A stretch of 64,000 bases of DNA from Rhodanobacter thiooxydans LCS2 (GCF_000264375.1 NZ_AJXW01000022.1:39915-103914); one strand, 5' to 3'. Counted from the stretch's first letter, positions 38,691 through 48,740 are shown. The notes: a model not told the origin generated them from the letters alone. A program made the numbers and translations.

Positions 38691-41096
38691 ATGAGCGAAA
38701 GTACTTCAAGGGCGCGTGGATGTCCGGCTGGGCCGAGCATCCAACCCGCGACACCAGCCACGCTGGTAACCGCAACAACTCAAGCGGTGTATCGCATTGC
38801 CAACATGGATTGCCCCACAGAGGAGGCGCTGATCCGGAGCAAGCTAGCTGGGCTGGCAGGTGTGGCAGGCCTTGAATTCAACCTGATGCGGCGCACTTTG
38901 GTCGTTCGGCACGAGCTGCCTTCATTGTCTCCCGTTGAGCAGGCACTAACCGCCATCGGCATGCAAGCCGTGCGCATGGATCAGGTTTCGGCCGAGCAGA
39001 CAACCAAGCTGTCCATTGCCAAAATGGATTGCCCCACGGAAGAGGCGTTGATCCGCAACAAGCTCGGCACAGTGGCCGGGGTTGCCGATCTCGATTTCAA
39101 CCTGATGCAGCGCACGCTGTCGGTACGCCATGCTGACCAAGCTCTACCTGACGTGCTCGCGGCACTGCAAACGCTTGGATTCGAGGCGCAGGTGATGGAC
39201 GCAGCAGAGGCCGCATCGCCAACCGTTTCCCCTGTGATCACACCGACCAACTGGTGGCCGCTGGGCATTTCCTTTGTAACGGCATCGGCGGCTGAGGCGG
39301 TCTACTGGCTCAACGACGGCAATCATTGGTCGGTCGTCGTTCTGGCGCTCGTCGCGGTCTTCACGGGCGGCCTCTCCACCTACAAGAAGGGTTGGATCGC
39401 ACTCAAGAACCGTAACCTCAACATGAACGCCCTGATGTCGATTGCCGTCACGGGTGCCATGTTGATCGGTCACTGGCCCGAAGCGGCGATGGTGATGGTG
39501 CTGTTCGCGCTGGCCGAAGTGATCGAAGCTAAGTCGTTGGATCGTGCCCGCAACGCCATCCGTGGCCTGCTCGACCTGACACCGGAACAGGCCACAGTGC
39601 AACAGGCTGACGGCACATGGCGAGAGGTGGGCGCAAAGCAAATCGCCATCGGCAGCCGTGTCCGGGTCAAGCCGGGTGAGCGCATCGCCCTTGATGGCGA
39701 AGTGCTGGAAGGCCGCTCTACAGTCAACCAAGCCCCGATCACGGGCGAAAGCCTCCCGGTCGAAAAATCCCCCGGTGATCCGGTGTTCGCAGGCACGATC
39801 AACGAATCCGGGTCATTTGAATATCGCGTCACCGCTGTGACCAGCAACTCCACATTGGCCCGCATCATTCACGCGGTAGAGGCTGCTCAGGGGAGCCGTG
39901 CGCCGACCCAGCGTTTTGTCGATCAGTTCGCCCGCTGGTATACGCCCATCGTGTTCGCCCTAGCCATCGCCGTCGCGTTGCTGCCCCCGCTTCTTATGGG
40001 CGCGGCCTGGCTCGACTGGATCTATCGTGCACTGGTTCTGCTGGTTGTCGCCTGCCCGTGTGCGCTGGTCATTTCGACTCCGGTCAGCATTGTCAGCGGC
40101 TTGGCCTCTGCCGCCCGCCACGGCATTCTCATCAAGGGCGGTGTCTATCTGGAAGCTGGCCGCAAGCTGCGCTGGCTGGCTCTGGACAAGACCGGCACGA
40201 TCACACACGGCAAGCCAGCCCAGACCGATTTTGTCCCATGGGGCAATGCACTCGCCGCAGACAGCCGCAGCATCGCTGCCAGTTTGGCGGCCCGCTCCGA
40301 CCATCCTGTATCCAAGGCGGTGGCACAGGCTGCACAGACGGAAGCAATTGCCCTGCTCGACGTGGCCGAGTTCAGCGCGCTGCCCGGTCGGGGTGTGCAA
40401 GGCCAAATCAACGGTGAGACTTACCATCTGGGCAACCACCGGATGCTCGAAGAGCTGGGGCAGTGCACACCAGAGCTGGAACAGCGCATCGCGGCACTGG
40501 AGACCGCAGGCAAGACCGTCGTGATGTTGGTCGGCGCAAAGGAGGTGCATGCCTTATTCGCCGTAGCGGACACCATTAAGGACAGCAGCAGGAACGCCAT
40601 CGCCGAGCTGCATGCACTGGGCATCAACACCATGATGCTGACCGGCGACAACCCCCATACGGCACAGGCCATTGCCGCACAAGCCGGAATCGACCGTGCA
40701 CAAGGCAACCTGCTCCCAGAAGACAAACTGCGCGAAGTTGAGCAACTGGCCCAAAGCGGCAAGGTTGGCATGGTCGGTGATGGCATCAACGATGCCCCGG
40801 CCTTGGCGCGTGCGGACATCGGCTTTGCCATGGGGGCGGCTGGCACAGATACCGCCATCGAGACCGCCGACGTGGCCCTGATGGACGACAACCTGCGCAA
40901 GATACCGACGTTCGTGCGCCTGTCGCGTGCGACGGCGCAGGTGCTGATGCAAAACATTGTGCTGGCCCTTGGTATCAAGGCAGTATTTCTGGTGCTCACC
41001 TTCACGGGTCACGCGACCATGTGGATGGCTGTGTTTGCTGATATGGGGGCCAGCTTGCTCGTCGTTGGCAATGGCTTGAGGCTGTTGCGCCGATGA
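38691..41096 (+). CDS. pbrA: PbrA/CadA-type Pb/Cd/Zn-exporting P1B ATPase
   Basis: 801-aa inner-membrane ATPase. Two HMA-like N-terminal domains each carry MDCPTEEALIR (about residues 42 and 112) instead of CxxC, as in Zn/Cd/Pb pumps. Then TGE (ITGESLPVEK), membrane VACPCALVISTP (the Zn/Cd/Pb form), DKTGTITHG, SDHPVSKAV and [14 protein letters not shown]. The two N-terminal domains are an internal repeat. AAAGGAG precedes ATG. It overlaps the next gene by 4 bp. Confidence 0.93.
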   Translation: MSESTSRARGCPAGPSIQPATPATLVTATTQAVYRIANMDCPTEEALIRSKLAGLAGVAGLEFNLMRRTLVVRHELPSLSPVEQALTAIGMQAVRMDQVSAEQTTKLSIAKMDCPTEEALIRNKLGTVAGVADLDFNLMQRTLSVRHADQALPDVLAALQTLGFEAQVMDAAEAASPTVSPVITPTNWWPLGISFVTASAAEAVYWLNDGNHWSVVVLALVAVFTGGLSTYKKGWIALKNRNLNMNALMSIAVTGAMLIGHWPEAAMVMVLFALAEVIEAKSLDRARNAIRGLLDLTPEQATVQQADGTWREVGAKQIAIGSRVRVKPGERIALDGEVLEGRSTVNQAPITGESLPVEKSPGDPVFAGTINESGSFEYRVTAVTSNSTLARIIHAVEAAQGSRAPTQRFVDQFARWYTPIVFALAIAVALLPPLLMGAAWLDWIYRALVLLVVACPCALVISTPVSIVSGLASAARHGILIKGGVYLEAGRKLRWLALDKTGTITHGKPAQTDFVPWGNALAADSRSIAASLAARSDHPVSKAVAQAAQTEAIALLDVAEFSALPGRGVQGQINGETYHLGNHRMLEELGQCTPELEQRIAALETAGKTVVMLVGAKEVHALFAVADTIKDSSRNAIAELHALGINTMMLTGDNPHTAQAIAAQAGIDRAQGNLLPEDKLREVEQLAQSGKVGMVGDGINDAPALARADIGFAMGAAGTDTAIETADVALMDDNLRKIPTFVRLSRATAQVLMQNIVLALGIKAVFLVLTFTGHATMWMAVFADMGASLLVVGNGLRLLRR

Positions 41097-42157
41097 GCTG
41101 GAAATTCTTTCTCTATGACTGGGGTGGCCTGAACATCGCGTTGTTTCAAGCCATCAACACGGGTACGCCCGCCGCGCTGGGGCCGCTGGCGTGGTTCTTC
41201 AGCCTCGTGGGAAGTTACTGGACAGCGCCACTGATGATGCTGGGGCTGTGGTGGTGGTCGAAGTCGGCCACCGACCCGGCGCGTGGCGTGGCCGTTCTGC
41301 ACCGCCTTATTGGTTTTAGCGTGGCCTTCTCGCTGGCTTTACTGGCCGCCACCGTCGTGAAGCTATGGCTCGACTTTCCACGCCCGTCTGCCGTTCTTGG
41401 CGACCTGGTGCGCGTCGTCGGGGACATCGAGCGTCACTACAGCCTACCCAGCGGGCATGCCACCTATGCCGCGCTGGTGGTCGGCGCGCTCTGGCCTTTG
41501 ATGGGCCGCCGTGGCCGCATCGGCTTGGTGCTGTACGCCGTGCTGGTTGGCTGGTCGCGTATCGCGGCCGGAATGCACTTTCCAGCCGACGTGCTGGCAG
41601 GGTGGGGGCTTGGGTTGAGTTGCACGGTGCTCACCGGGCGGTTGCTGCCGCTGGCCGCCACTGTGTGGCAATGGGCTCGCCCCACATCGACTTGGATCTG
41701 GTTCGCAGTGGCCGCCAGTGCTGTCATGACCGATCAACTCGCGAAGTTCACCATCACCCGCACGTTTGCCTACGGTGAACAGGTCGAAGTCACGCCCTTC
41801 TTCAACCTCGTCCATGTCCTGAATCCTGGCGCGGCATTCAGCTTTCTGGCGAACGCTGGCGGCTGGCAACGTTACTTTTTCATCACGCTGGGTCTGGTCG
41901 TTTCTGCTTGGCTGGGACGCATGCTGCGCCTGCAACTGCCACGTCTCGAAGCGGCGGGCTACAGCCTGATCCTTGGTGGTGCGCTCGGCAATGTCGCAGA
42001 TCGCGTGTTGCGTGGACAGGTTGTTGATTTCCTCGACTTCCATTGGCGGCTCACGCATTGGCCCGCGTTCAACTTGGCAGACGTGGCAATTTTCCTGGGG
42101 GCGTTCTGTCTGATTTATGCCGCCATGAGTCGAAAAGCCGTCATCAAGTCGAGTTGA
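41093..42157 (+). CDS. pbrBC: PbrBC: PAP2 phosphatase fused to lipoprotein signal peptidase (LspA)
   Basis: 354-aa two-domain membrane protein. Residues 1-190 are PAP2: LDFPRPSA, YSLPSGHATYA, SRIAAGMHFPADV. Residues about 200-350 are LspA: TDQLAKFTITRTF, NPGAAFSFL, the two catalytic Asp in GNVADRVLRGQVVDF and FNLADVAIF. In lead resistance PbrB dephosphorylates undecaprenyl diphosphate and the released phosphate traps exported Pb(II); PbrC is the LspA part. Here they are one polypeptide. Confidence 0.9.
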   Translation: MSWKFFLYDWGGLNIALFQAINTGTPAALGPLAWFFSLVGSYWTAPLMMLGLWWWSKSATDPARGVAVLHRLIGFSVAFSLALLAATVVKLWLDFPRPSAVLGDLVRVVGDIERHYSLPSGHATYAALVVGALWPLMGRRGRIGLVLYAVLVGWSRIAAGMHFPADVLAGWGLGLSCTVLTGRLLPLAATVWQWARPTSTWIWFAVAASAVMTDQLAKFTITRTFAYGEQVEVTPFFNLVHVLNPGAAFSFLANAGGWQRYFFITLGLVVSAWLGRMLRLQLPRLEAAGYSLILGGALGNVADRVLRGQVVDFLDFHWRLTHWPAFNLADVAIFLGAFCLIYAAMSRKAVIKSS

Positions 42158-42275
42158 CGACTTCCTGTTATCCCGTCGCCAGCAAATTTTCTAACGATTT
42201 GTTGGTGACCGTGTTCAATGTGCGAGCGGCTCAATGCCCGAAACTGTTCGGCTTTCTCAGGGAGAATCATCATGA

Positions 42276-42692
42276 GATACCCAGCCTGCATGGAAACACC
42301 TCCCCAAGGTAGCGCTGCTCAAGGGCGCCTTGATTCTCGGGGCTGCGGTAGCCGTTGCCATCCAGGTCGGCTGGCGCCTCGCGCATCCGGACGTGCCGAT
42401 CTTCGAGGCAATCGGTCTCGCCGGGGTGATCAACCTGGCCTTCAACGGTATTTGCCTGTGGCTGCTGACGCCCTACCGTCATGGCGATGTGAACATGGCC
42501 TCGGCGTGGGAATGCTCGCGCAATGACGTGTTCGAGGGTATCGCCGTACTGGCGGCGGCTACTGGCGTCGGCCTGTTCAGCGCAGGGTGGCCCGATTTGC
42601 TGGTTGCGTCAGCGTTGTTGCTGATGTTTCTACGCTCGGCCTGGCGGGTGTTCCGCATGGCGTGGCGCAACTACACGAACGGAGACAAATAA
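42276..42692 (+). pseudogene. N-terminally truncated CDF cation transporter
   Basis: In-frame sequence from just after a TGA at 42,273 encodes the last four or so membrane segments of a CDF transporter like the one at 20,750 (KHLPKVALLKGALILGAAV, later HGDVNMASAWECSRNDVFEG). The first helices with the initial metal-site Asp pair are missing. A TTG at 42,330 is the only weak start; an ATG at 42,272 is in another frame. Probably a relic. Its stop overlaps czcD. Confidence 0.65.
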
Positions 42693-43594
42693 TGAGTACC
42701 GGGCACGATCATGTGGGTACGGAGGTCAAGCACGAGACGCCGCTGTGGTGGGCACTCGGCCTGACCAGTATGTTCCTTGTCGCCGAGATCATCGGCGGCC
42801 TGCTTACCAACAGCTTGGCCTTGTTATCGGACGCGGCGCACATGGCCACCGATGTGATCGCGCTGACAATTTCGTTGACCGCCGTGCGCCTGGCCCGACG
42901 CCCCCCCGACGCGAAACGCACCTATGGTTACGCGCGCATGGAAGCCATCGGCGCACTCGTCAACGGTGGCCTGCTGTTCCTGGTCGCCGGCTACATCCTG
43001 TGGGAGGCGGTGCGGCGCTTCAGCGAACCGCCGTCGGTGGCTTCCACCGGCATGCTGGTGATCGCGGTGCTGGGGCTGGTGATCAATCTCATCTCGATGC
43101 GATTGCTCAAGGCCGGCAGCGGTGAAAGCCTCAATGTGAAAGGTGCGTATCTGGAAGTTTGGGCCGACATGCTCGGTTCGGTCGGTGTGATCGTCGCCGC
43201 GTTGATCATCAAGTTCACCGGCTTCTACATCGCCGATCCGATCATCGCGGTACTGATTGGTCTGTGGGTCCTGCCGCGAACCTGGATATTGTTGCGGGAG
43301 GCCGGCAACGTGCTGATGGAAGGTGCGCCTCGAGGCATTGACACCGAGCAGGTCCGCGCTGCGTTGTTGGCCGCGCCGGGCGTGGCGGCACTGCACGATC
43401 TGCATCTCTGGGCGCTTAGCAGTACCAGGTCGGCCCTGGCGGCCCATGTGGTCGCCGGGGAAGATGCGTCCGACGGGGATGCATTGCGAGTACAGCTGGA
43501 GCAACTGCTCGAGGTACGTTTTGAGATCCATCATGTGACGCTGCAAATCGAAGCCACGCCTTGCGGGCCGGGATGCGAAACGCGGGTCAGATGA
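42692..43594 (+). CDS. czcD: CzcD-like cation diffusion facilitator
   Basis: 300-aa CDF exporter of full length. His-rich start (MSTGHDHVGTEVKHE), six membrane helices with the Zn-site Asp motif LALLSDAAHMATDVIAL and the later EVWADMLGSVGV, then a cytoplasmic domain with LHDLHLWALSS. It exports Zn/Cd/Co. The start overlaps the preceding stop by one base; GGAG lies 8 nt before it. Confidence 0.92.
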   Translation: MSTGHDHVGTEVKHETPLWWALGLTSMFLVAEIIGGLLTNSLALLSDAAHMATDVIALTISLTAVRLARRPPDAKRTYGYARMEAIGALVNGGLLFLVAGYILWEAVRRFSEPPSVASTGMLVIAVLGLVINLISMRLLKAGSGESLNVKGAYLEVWADMLGSVGVIVAALIIKFTGFYIADPIIAVLIGLWVLPRTWILLREAGNVLMEGAPRGIDTEQVRAALLAAPGVAALHDLHLWALSSTRSALAAHVVAGEDASDGDALRVQLEQLLEVRFEIHHVTLQIEATPCGPGCETRVR

Positions 43595-43596
43595 CG

Positions 43597-43760
43597 GCGG
43601 TACCGTCAGGTGGGTGGCTTGGAACAGCCGAAGGTCTCAGCCGGACACGACGGTACCGATCCACCCGATGAGAGGTGCCATGGCTTGACGAGCGCCGTCG
43701 CGGCGACGCGTGCTCCCACGCTTCGCGAAGAATGCGGACGGACTCCCTGAGCACCAAAAC
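43597..43760 (-). pseudogene. decayed copy of the CDF/PAP2 gene junction
   Basis: This 160-bp stretch resembles 20,670-20,830 (end of the CDF gene and start of pap2, both on the minus strand) with many substitutions and small gaps. The shared runs include GTGGCTTGGAACA-like and GGCGACGCGTGC-like segments. No coding is left. It shows that an ftr1-cdf-pap2-like segment once stood here, or that recombination copied it. The remaining bases to 43,854 show only the LysR leader. Confidence 0.65.
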
Positions 43761-43854
43761 CATCTTTTTTCGCAGCAGGACCAGTATTTTTACACGGCCG
43801 CCTGGACGGCTATTTCGAACTCAATAGATCGGGGCACCCTTAGGAGATAGTTCG

Positions 43855-44760
43855 GTGGAATTTCGTCATATGCGCCGCTTTCTAGCCGTCGCCGAAGAAC
43901 TCCACTTTGCTCGCGCGGCGGAACGACTTCATATCGAGCAGTCGCCGCTGTCGCGCGCGATCAAGGAACTCGAATCCGATCTGGGCGTGCAATTGTTCGA
44001 GCGCACCACGCGCAGCACGCGCCTGACTTGGGCCGGTCAGGTTTTTCTCGAAGACGTGCGCCACGTCTTTGCCGCACTCGACCAAGCCCGGGTCAATGTG
44101 AAGGCGGCAGCGAAAGGCTACCACGGCAAGCTGCGCATCGCGGTGTCTGACGGTATCGTCCCGTCACGCCTGGCGGCGCTCCTGGCCCAATGCCGTGCTG
44201 AGGAGCCGGAAGTGGAAACCCGTTTGTTCCAGACGCCGTTCGCGCAGCAGGTCAAGGGACTGCGCAGCGATCTTTACGATGTGGGCTTTGCTCAATCCGA
44301 TGAGGTGGGCGATGGCATCCTCGCCGAGCCGGTGTGGCACGATCCGCTGGTAGCCGCCGTGCCGGCGCGCCATCCGCTGCTGATACACAAGCGCATTCCG
44401 CTGGAGGACGTACTGCGCTATCCGCTGGTGCTCTGTCACCCCGAAGCCTGTGAAGGCTGTGCACGGCAGATCGGACGCGTGCTGCGCACCGTAGATGCCG
44501 AGCCGATCGTGATCGATCGCGTAACGACGCGCGACATGCTGATCACACTGGTTGCGGCCGGCTACGGCATCGGTCTCATCAGCGCGACCCACATCGATGA
44601 CTTTCGCCATCCCGAGGTCGTCGTGCGACCGTTGGCCGGCCGTGCCGTCATGTTGACGACGTATCTGTTGCAGCCGGACGGTGAGCCGTCAGAGCCATTG
44701 CGTCATTTCATTGAACGGGTTAGATCCGATCAAGCCCCTTTGCCAGGCAACAAACCGTAA
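43855..44760 (+). CDS. LysR-family transcriptional regulator
   Basis: 301-aa LysR protein: HTH MEFRHMRRFLAVAEELHFAR with ERLHIEQSPLSRAIKELE, then a periplasmic-binding-like effector domain (HGKLRIAVSDGIVPSRLAAL). GTG at 43,855 is the start because AGGAGA lies just upstream and the domain starts there. LysR genes at this spot before traG are common in Tn4371-like ICEs. It may regulate transfer genes; the ligand is unknown. Confidence 0.88.
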   Translation: MEFRHMRRFLAVAEELHFARAAERLHIEQSPLSRAIKELESDLGVQLFERTTRSTRLTWAGQVFLEDVRHVFAALDQARVNVKAAAKGYHGKLRIAVSDGIVPSRLAALLAQCRAEEPEVETRLFQTPFAQQVKGLRSDLYDVGFAQSDEVGDGILAEPVWHDPLVAAVPARHPLLIHKRIPLEDVLRYPLVLCHPEACEGCARQIGRVLRTVDAEPIVIDRVTTRDMLITLVAAGYGIGLISATHIDDFRHPEVVVRPLAGRAVMLTTYLLQPDGEPSEPLRHFIERVRSDQAPLPGNKP

Positions 44761-44802
44761 AGCACCTCGATGACCTAGCCTCACGTCGCAGGAGAAAGCT
44801 CT

Positions 44803-45048
44803 ATGAACAAGATCAGAGTGGTGTTGATGACTGCCATGCTTGCGGCCTGCAGCAGGGCCGCGCCCACCGATGCGGTGGATTCGTTGGTGGCGCATCCCGA
44901 CCAATTGCGTGCAGTCGAGCAGCAGTGCGCGAACGACTACGCCAAGATGGGCGCGGACGAATGCAATGCTGCTTCTGAAGCGCGGCATCGCTTGTTCATG
45001 GGCAACGGCCCGCAGTACACCCCACCCAAGAAGGCGCCAAAGTTCTGA
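44803..45048 (+). CDS. EexN-family entry-exclusion lipoprotein
   Basis: 81-aa lipoprotein with signal LMTAMLAAC (lipobox LAAC, Cys16). The EexN pattern is present: VDSLVAHPDQLRAVEQQC and DECNAASEARHRLFMGNGP. Relatives block entry of a second copy of the same element. The C-terminal GNGPQYTPPKK is shared with TrbJ (52,440-52,490). A terminator-like hairpin follows. Confidence 0.82.
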   Translation: MNKIRVVLMTAMLAACSRAAPTDAVDSLVAHPDQLRAVEQQCANDYAKMGADECNAASEARHRLFMGNGPQYTPPKKAPKF

Positions 45049-45129
45049 ATTGCTGTCAGGACGACAGGTGATGTTGTTGTGTTGCTTGCTACGCCGTCGT
45101 GCGCGCGCAAATCCTGTGACGCGCTGTAC

Positions 45130-45157
45130 ATTTCCCCTGCAGGAAATCTTGTTTTTT
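45130..45157 (+). terminator. rho-independent terminator after eexN-like gene
   Basis: ATTTCC (45130-45135) with GGAAAT (45142-45147), 6-nt loop, followed by CTTGTTTTTT. This is the only classic T-tailed hairpin in the left arm of the transfer region. Confidence 0.6.
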
Positions 45158-45268
45158 CGATCATTTTTATCGCCATAACGGTCTTTGACCGATACTGGCC
45201 ACGGCACCGAAGCTCTCGGTCATGCGGCGCGTTTTGCCGCAGACGTAAGGAGCAAGTCGGGGGCCGGC

Positions 45269-47266
45269 ATGAACGGAGCAAGTGTGCTGTTCGGCCAGAT
45301 ACTGGTGGTGATCAGTATCGTGGTCGCGGGAACATGGGCTGCGACCCAATGGACCGCCGCACACTTGGGCTATCAACTACGCCTCGGCGCGCCCTGGTTC
45401 GACCTGCTTGGTATTCCTTTCTATCACCCCTGGCGGCTGTTCGAGTGGTGGTACTGGTACGACGCTTATGCGCCGCGCCTGTTCCTCAAGGGCGGTGCCA
45501 TCGCCGCGATGAGCGGCTTCACTGCCGCGTTCGTCGCCATCGGCATGTCGGTATGGCGCGCGCGGCAGTCACGGCGCGTCACCACTTACGGCTCGGCGCG
45601 CTGGGCCGATGCGAAGGAAATCCACAAGGCTGGATTGACCGGCGCCGCTGGCGTCTTTCTCGGCCTCCATCGTGATCGCTACCTGCGGCACAACGGCCCC
45701 GAGCATGTCCTGACCTTCGCGCCGACGCGCTCGGGCAAGGGCGTGGGCCTGGTGGTGCCGACGCTACTCACTTGGCCGGCCTCGGTCGTGGTCCACGACA
45801 TCAAGGGCGAGAACTGGCAGCTCACCGCCGGCTGGCGCGCGCGCTTCTCGCACTGCCTGCTGTTCAACCCTACCGAAGCGCGCTCCGCTGCCTACAACCC
45901 GCTGCTGGAAGTACGGCGCGGCGTGCATGAAGTGCGTGACGTGCAGAACATCGCCGACATCCTCGTTGATCCCGAAGGCGCGCTGGAGCGGCGCAACCAT
46001 TGGGAGAAGACCAGTCACGCGCTGCTGGTCGGCGCGATCCTGCACGTGCTGTATGCGGGCGCCGACAAGACGCTGCGCGGCGTCGCCAACTTCCTCTCCG
46101 ATCCGGCGTGTCCGTTCGAGTTGACGCTGCACCGGATGATGACGACGAGGCACCTGGCTGAGGCGCCACATCCAGTCGTCGCATCTGCGGCGCGCGAGGT
46201 GCTCAACAAGAGCGACAACGAGCGTTCGGGCGTGCTGTCTACCGCCATGTCGTTCCTGGGTCTCTACCGCGATCCCACGGTGGCCGAAGTCACCGCGCGT
46301 TGCGATTGGCGCATCGCCGACCTGATCTCGGCCGAGCACCCGGTATCGCTGTACCTGGTCGTGCCGCCATCTGACATCAGCCGCACGAAGCCACTGATCC
46401 GGCTGATCCTCAACCAGATCGGCCGACGGCTCACCGAATCGCTGGACGGCTCGGACGGTATCGCGCGCAAACATCGTCTGCTGCTGATGCTCGATGAATT
46501 TCCGGCGCTTGGCCGGCTCGACTTCTTCGAGTCGGCGTTGGCGTTCATGGCCGGCTACGGCATTCGCAGCTTCCTGATTGCGCAGAGCCTCAACCAGATC
46601 GACAAGGCGTATGGCGTCAATCACTCGATCCTGGACAACTGCCATGTGCGCGTGACGTTCGCCACCAACGACGAACGTACCGCCAAGCGCATCTCCGAGA
46701 CGCTGGGCACCGCAACCGAGCTGCGCGCACAACGCAACTATGCCGGCCATCGCTTGGCACCTTGGCTTGGGCATCTGATGGTGTCGCGCCAGGAGACCGC
46801 ACGCCCGTTGTTGACGCCCGGCGAGGTGATGCAGCTCCCACCCGACGATGCCGTAGTGATGGTCTCTGGCCATGCGCCGATCCGTGCGAAGAAACTGCGC
46901 TACTACGCCGATGCCAATTTCAAGCGCCGCGTGCTTGCGCCGCCGGTGTTGGCGATCGGCTCTTATATAGATGTACCGACGCGGCGCGCTGACGACTGGA
47001 GCGCACTGCCCATTCCCATGATGCCGAGTGTGCCTGCCGCAACGATCACGCTGCCTGATGGCGCGACCGGCGACGGCGGCCCGCGGCGCCAACCCGGGCT
47101 GGCCGACGAGGTGATCTATGCCCCGACGTCCGACGGGGTGGCCGACGACCTGACGATGCTTGATGACGATGACCTGCCATTGCCGGTTCCCGTCCAGCTC
47201 GATCCACGCCTGCAACGTACGGCGCGGCTGGCCACGCTCGATCCGGCGGACGGGATACCGCTATGA
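45269..47266 (+). CDS. traG: TraG/VirD4 coupling protein
   Basis: 665-aa type IV coupling protein that delivers the relaxase-DNA complex to the secretion channel. Two N-terminal membrane segments (about residues 5-25 and 65-90), Walker A APTRSGKGVG with Lys157, Walker B LLMLDEFPALGRLDFF, and a TraG-typical QSLNQIDKAYG segment. ATG 45269 is the start that gives the membrane anchor at once; a start at 45,185 would add 28 residues of no family match. It overlaps the next gene. Confidence 0.94.
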   Translation: MNGASVLFGQILVVISIVVAGTWAATQWTAAHLGYQLRLGAPWFDLLGIPFYHPWRLFEWWYWYDAYAPRLFLKGGAIAAMSGFTAAFVAIGMSVWRARQSRRVTTYGSARWADAKEIHKAGLTGAAGVFLGLHRDRYLRHNGPEHVLTFAPTRSGKGVGLVVPTLLTWPASVVVHDIKGENWQLTAGWRARFSHCLLFNPTEARSAAYNPLLEVRRGVHEVRDVQNIADILVDPEGALERRNHWEKTSHALLVGAILHVLYAGADKTLRGVANFLSDPACPFELTLHRMMTTRHLAEAPHPVVASAAREVLNKSDNERSGVLSTAMSFLGLYRDPTVAEVTARCDWRIADLISAEHPVSLYLVVPPSDISRTKPLIRLILNQIGRRLTESLDGSDGIARKHRLLLMLDEFPALGRLDFFESALAFMAGYGIRSFLIAQSLNQIDKAYGVNHSILDNCHVRVTFATNDERTAKRISETLGTATELRAQRNYAGHRLAPWLGHLMVSRQETARPLLTPGEVMQLPPDDAVVMVSGHAPIRAKKLRYYADANFKRRVLAPPVLAIGSYIDVPTRRADDWSALPIPMMPSVPAATITLPDGATGDGGPRRQPGLADEVIYAPTSDGVADDLTMLDDDDLPLPVPVQLDPRLQRTARLATLDPADGIPL

Positions 47267-47730
47267 GCCAATACCGTCTCAATCTCTTCATTACGTCCGA
47301 GCACGCCCGCCGACTCGACGAGCTGGCCACCAAGAAGGGCGTCTCGAAGTCGTCCATCGTCGCGGCGGCGCTGGCATCCTGGCTATCGCCCGATGCGGGC
47401 GACCAGCGCGAGGCCGCGATCGCCAAGCGGCTGGACCGGCTCACGCGCCAGTTCGAGCGCCTGGAGCGCGACCAGTCCATCCAGATCGAGACGCTGGCGC
47501 TGTTCATTCGTTACTTCCTGACCGTGAGTACCCCGGTGCCGGAGGCGCATCAGGATGCGGCACGCGCTCAAGGCAAGGCGCGTTTCGCGCAGTTCATCGA
47601 ACAGCTTGGCCGCCATCTGCTGCGCGGACACAGCCTCGTGCGTGAGCTGGTGGAGGAAATCCAGCCCGACACGGTGCGGCGTGAGGCCGCGGCCGATGCG
47701 GACGCGCCGGCACCGGGGGCGGTGCCATGA
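47263..47730 (+). CDS. ribbon-helix-helix (CopG-like) protein of the transfer operon
   Basis: 155-aa protein. The first 45 residues are a ribbon-helix-helix DNA-binding domain ([31 protein letters not shown]). The rest is helical and charged. A homologue sits between traG and trbB in Tn4371-like ICEs. It probably controls the trb operon or helps relaxosome assembly. ATGA overlaps on both sides. Confidence 0.85.
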   Translation: MSQYRLNLFITSEHARRLDELATKKGVSKSSIVAAALASWLSPDAGDQREAAIAKRLDRLTRQFERLERDQSIQIETLALFIRYFLTVSTPVPEAHQDAARAQGKARFAQFIEQLGRHLLRGHSLVRELVEEIQPDTVRREAAADADAPAPGAVP

Positions 47731-48740
47731 GCGCGCAGCCGCACGACCTGTTGACGCCGGCCGCCCGGTCGCTGGACCGGCGTGTGCGCATGTTGCGCAC
47801 GGCGATGGGGCCGCTGATCGCTGCCGCGTTGGACGACCCGGACGTGGTGGAGATCCTGCTCAATCCGGACGGTTCGTTGTGGATCGACCGCCTGTCCAGT
47901 GGGCGCACACCGACAGACGTACGGCTTTCCGCGGCCGATGGCGAACGCATCATTCGCTTGGTCGCTGCCCATGTGCGTGCCGAAGTCCATGCCGGCAAGC
48001 CGCTGCTGTCGGCGGAGCTACCCGAAACCGGCGAACGCTTCGAGGGCATTCTGCCGCCAGCGGCACCCGGGCCGGCCTTCGCGCTGCGCAAGCGTGCGGT
48101 CGGCGTCATCCCGCTCGAACGCTACGTGAGCGACGGGATGATGACGGCCGCCCAAGCGGGCTTCCTGCTGGGCGCCGTGCATGAACGCCAGAACATCCTG
48201 ATCGCCGGCGGCACCAGCACCGGCAAGACCACACTCGCCAACGCGCTGCTGGCCGAAATCGCCGCTACCGGCGACCGTGTGCTGGTCCTCGAAGACACGG
48301 TGGAACTGCAATGCGCAGCGCGCGACCACGTACCGCTGCGCACGTTGCCGGGCATCGTGTCGATGACCGAACTTGTGCGTGCCACGATGCGGCTGCGTCC
48401 CGACCGCGTGATTGTCGGCGAGGTGCGCGGCGGCGAAGCCCTCGATCTGGTCAAGGTCTGGGGCACCGGCCATCCGGGCGGCATCGCCACGGTCCACGCA
48501 GGCTCCGTGCACGGCGCGCTGCTGCGTCTGGAGCAACTGATCCTCGAAGTCGCCGTGACTCCGCCGCGCGCGCTGATCGCCGAGGCGGTCAACGTCGTCG
48601 TCTTCATCGCCGGGCGCGGCCGCGCGCGCCGCGTTCAGGACATCGCCTGCGTCGTCGGTTTCGACGAGCGCGGCTATCGGCTCGATGCCGTGCCCGGCGT
48701 GTCGTCTTCCGCGTCCGCCACACCAGGAGGCCCGTCATGA
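47727..48740 (+). CDS. trbB: TrbB, VirB11-type ATPase
   Basis: 337-aa secretion ATPase. Walker [16 protein letters not shown] (about residues 160-174), Asp box [10 protein letters not shown], Walker [16 protein letters not shown] and the His box [13 protein letters not shown]. It powers pilus assembly and DNA transfer. Confidence 0.96.
   Translation: MSAQPHDLLTPAARSLDRRVRMLRTAMGPLIAAALDDPDVVEILLNPDGSLWIDRLSSGRTPTDVRLSAADGERIIRLVAAHVRAEVHAGKPLLSAELPETGERFEGILPPAAPGPAFALRKRAVGVIPLERYVSDGMMTAAQAGFLLGAVHERQNILIAGGTSTGKTTLANALLAEIAATGDRVLVLEDTVELQCAARDHVPLRTLPGIVSMTELVRATMRLRPDRVIVGEVRGGEALDLVKVWGTGHPGGIATVHAGSVHGALLRLEQLILEVAVTPPRALIAEAVNVVVFIAGRGRARRVQDIACVVGFDERGYRLDAVPGVSSSASATPGGPS

Noticed and set aside
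42330..42692. Intact 120-aa membrane protein gene from TTG
   Set aside because: In-frame homology to a CDF transporter extends upstream of the TTG and the N-terminal helices are missing, so it is better read as a fragment.
45185..45268. Longer start for traG
   Set aside because: The added 28 residues match nothing and would place the membrane anchor away from the N-terminus; ATG 45269 fits the family.
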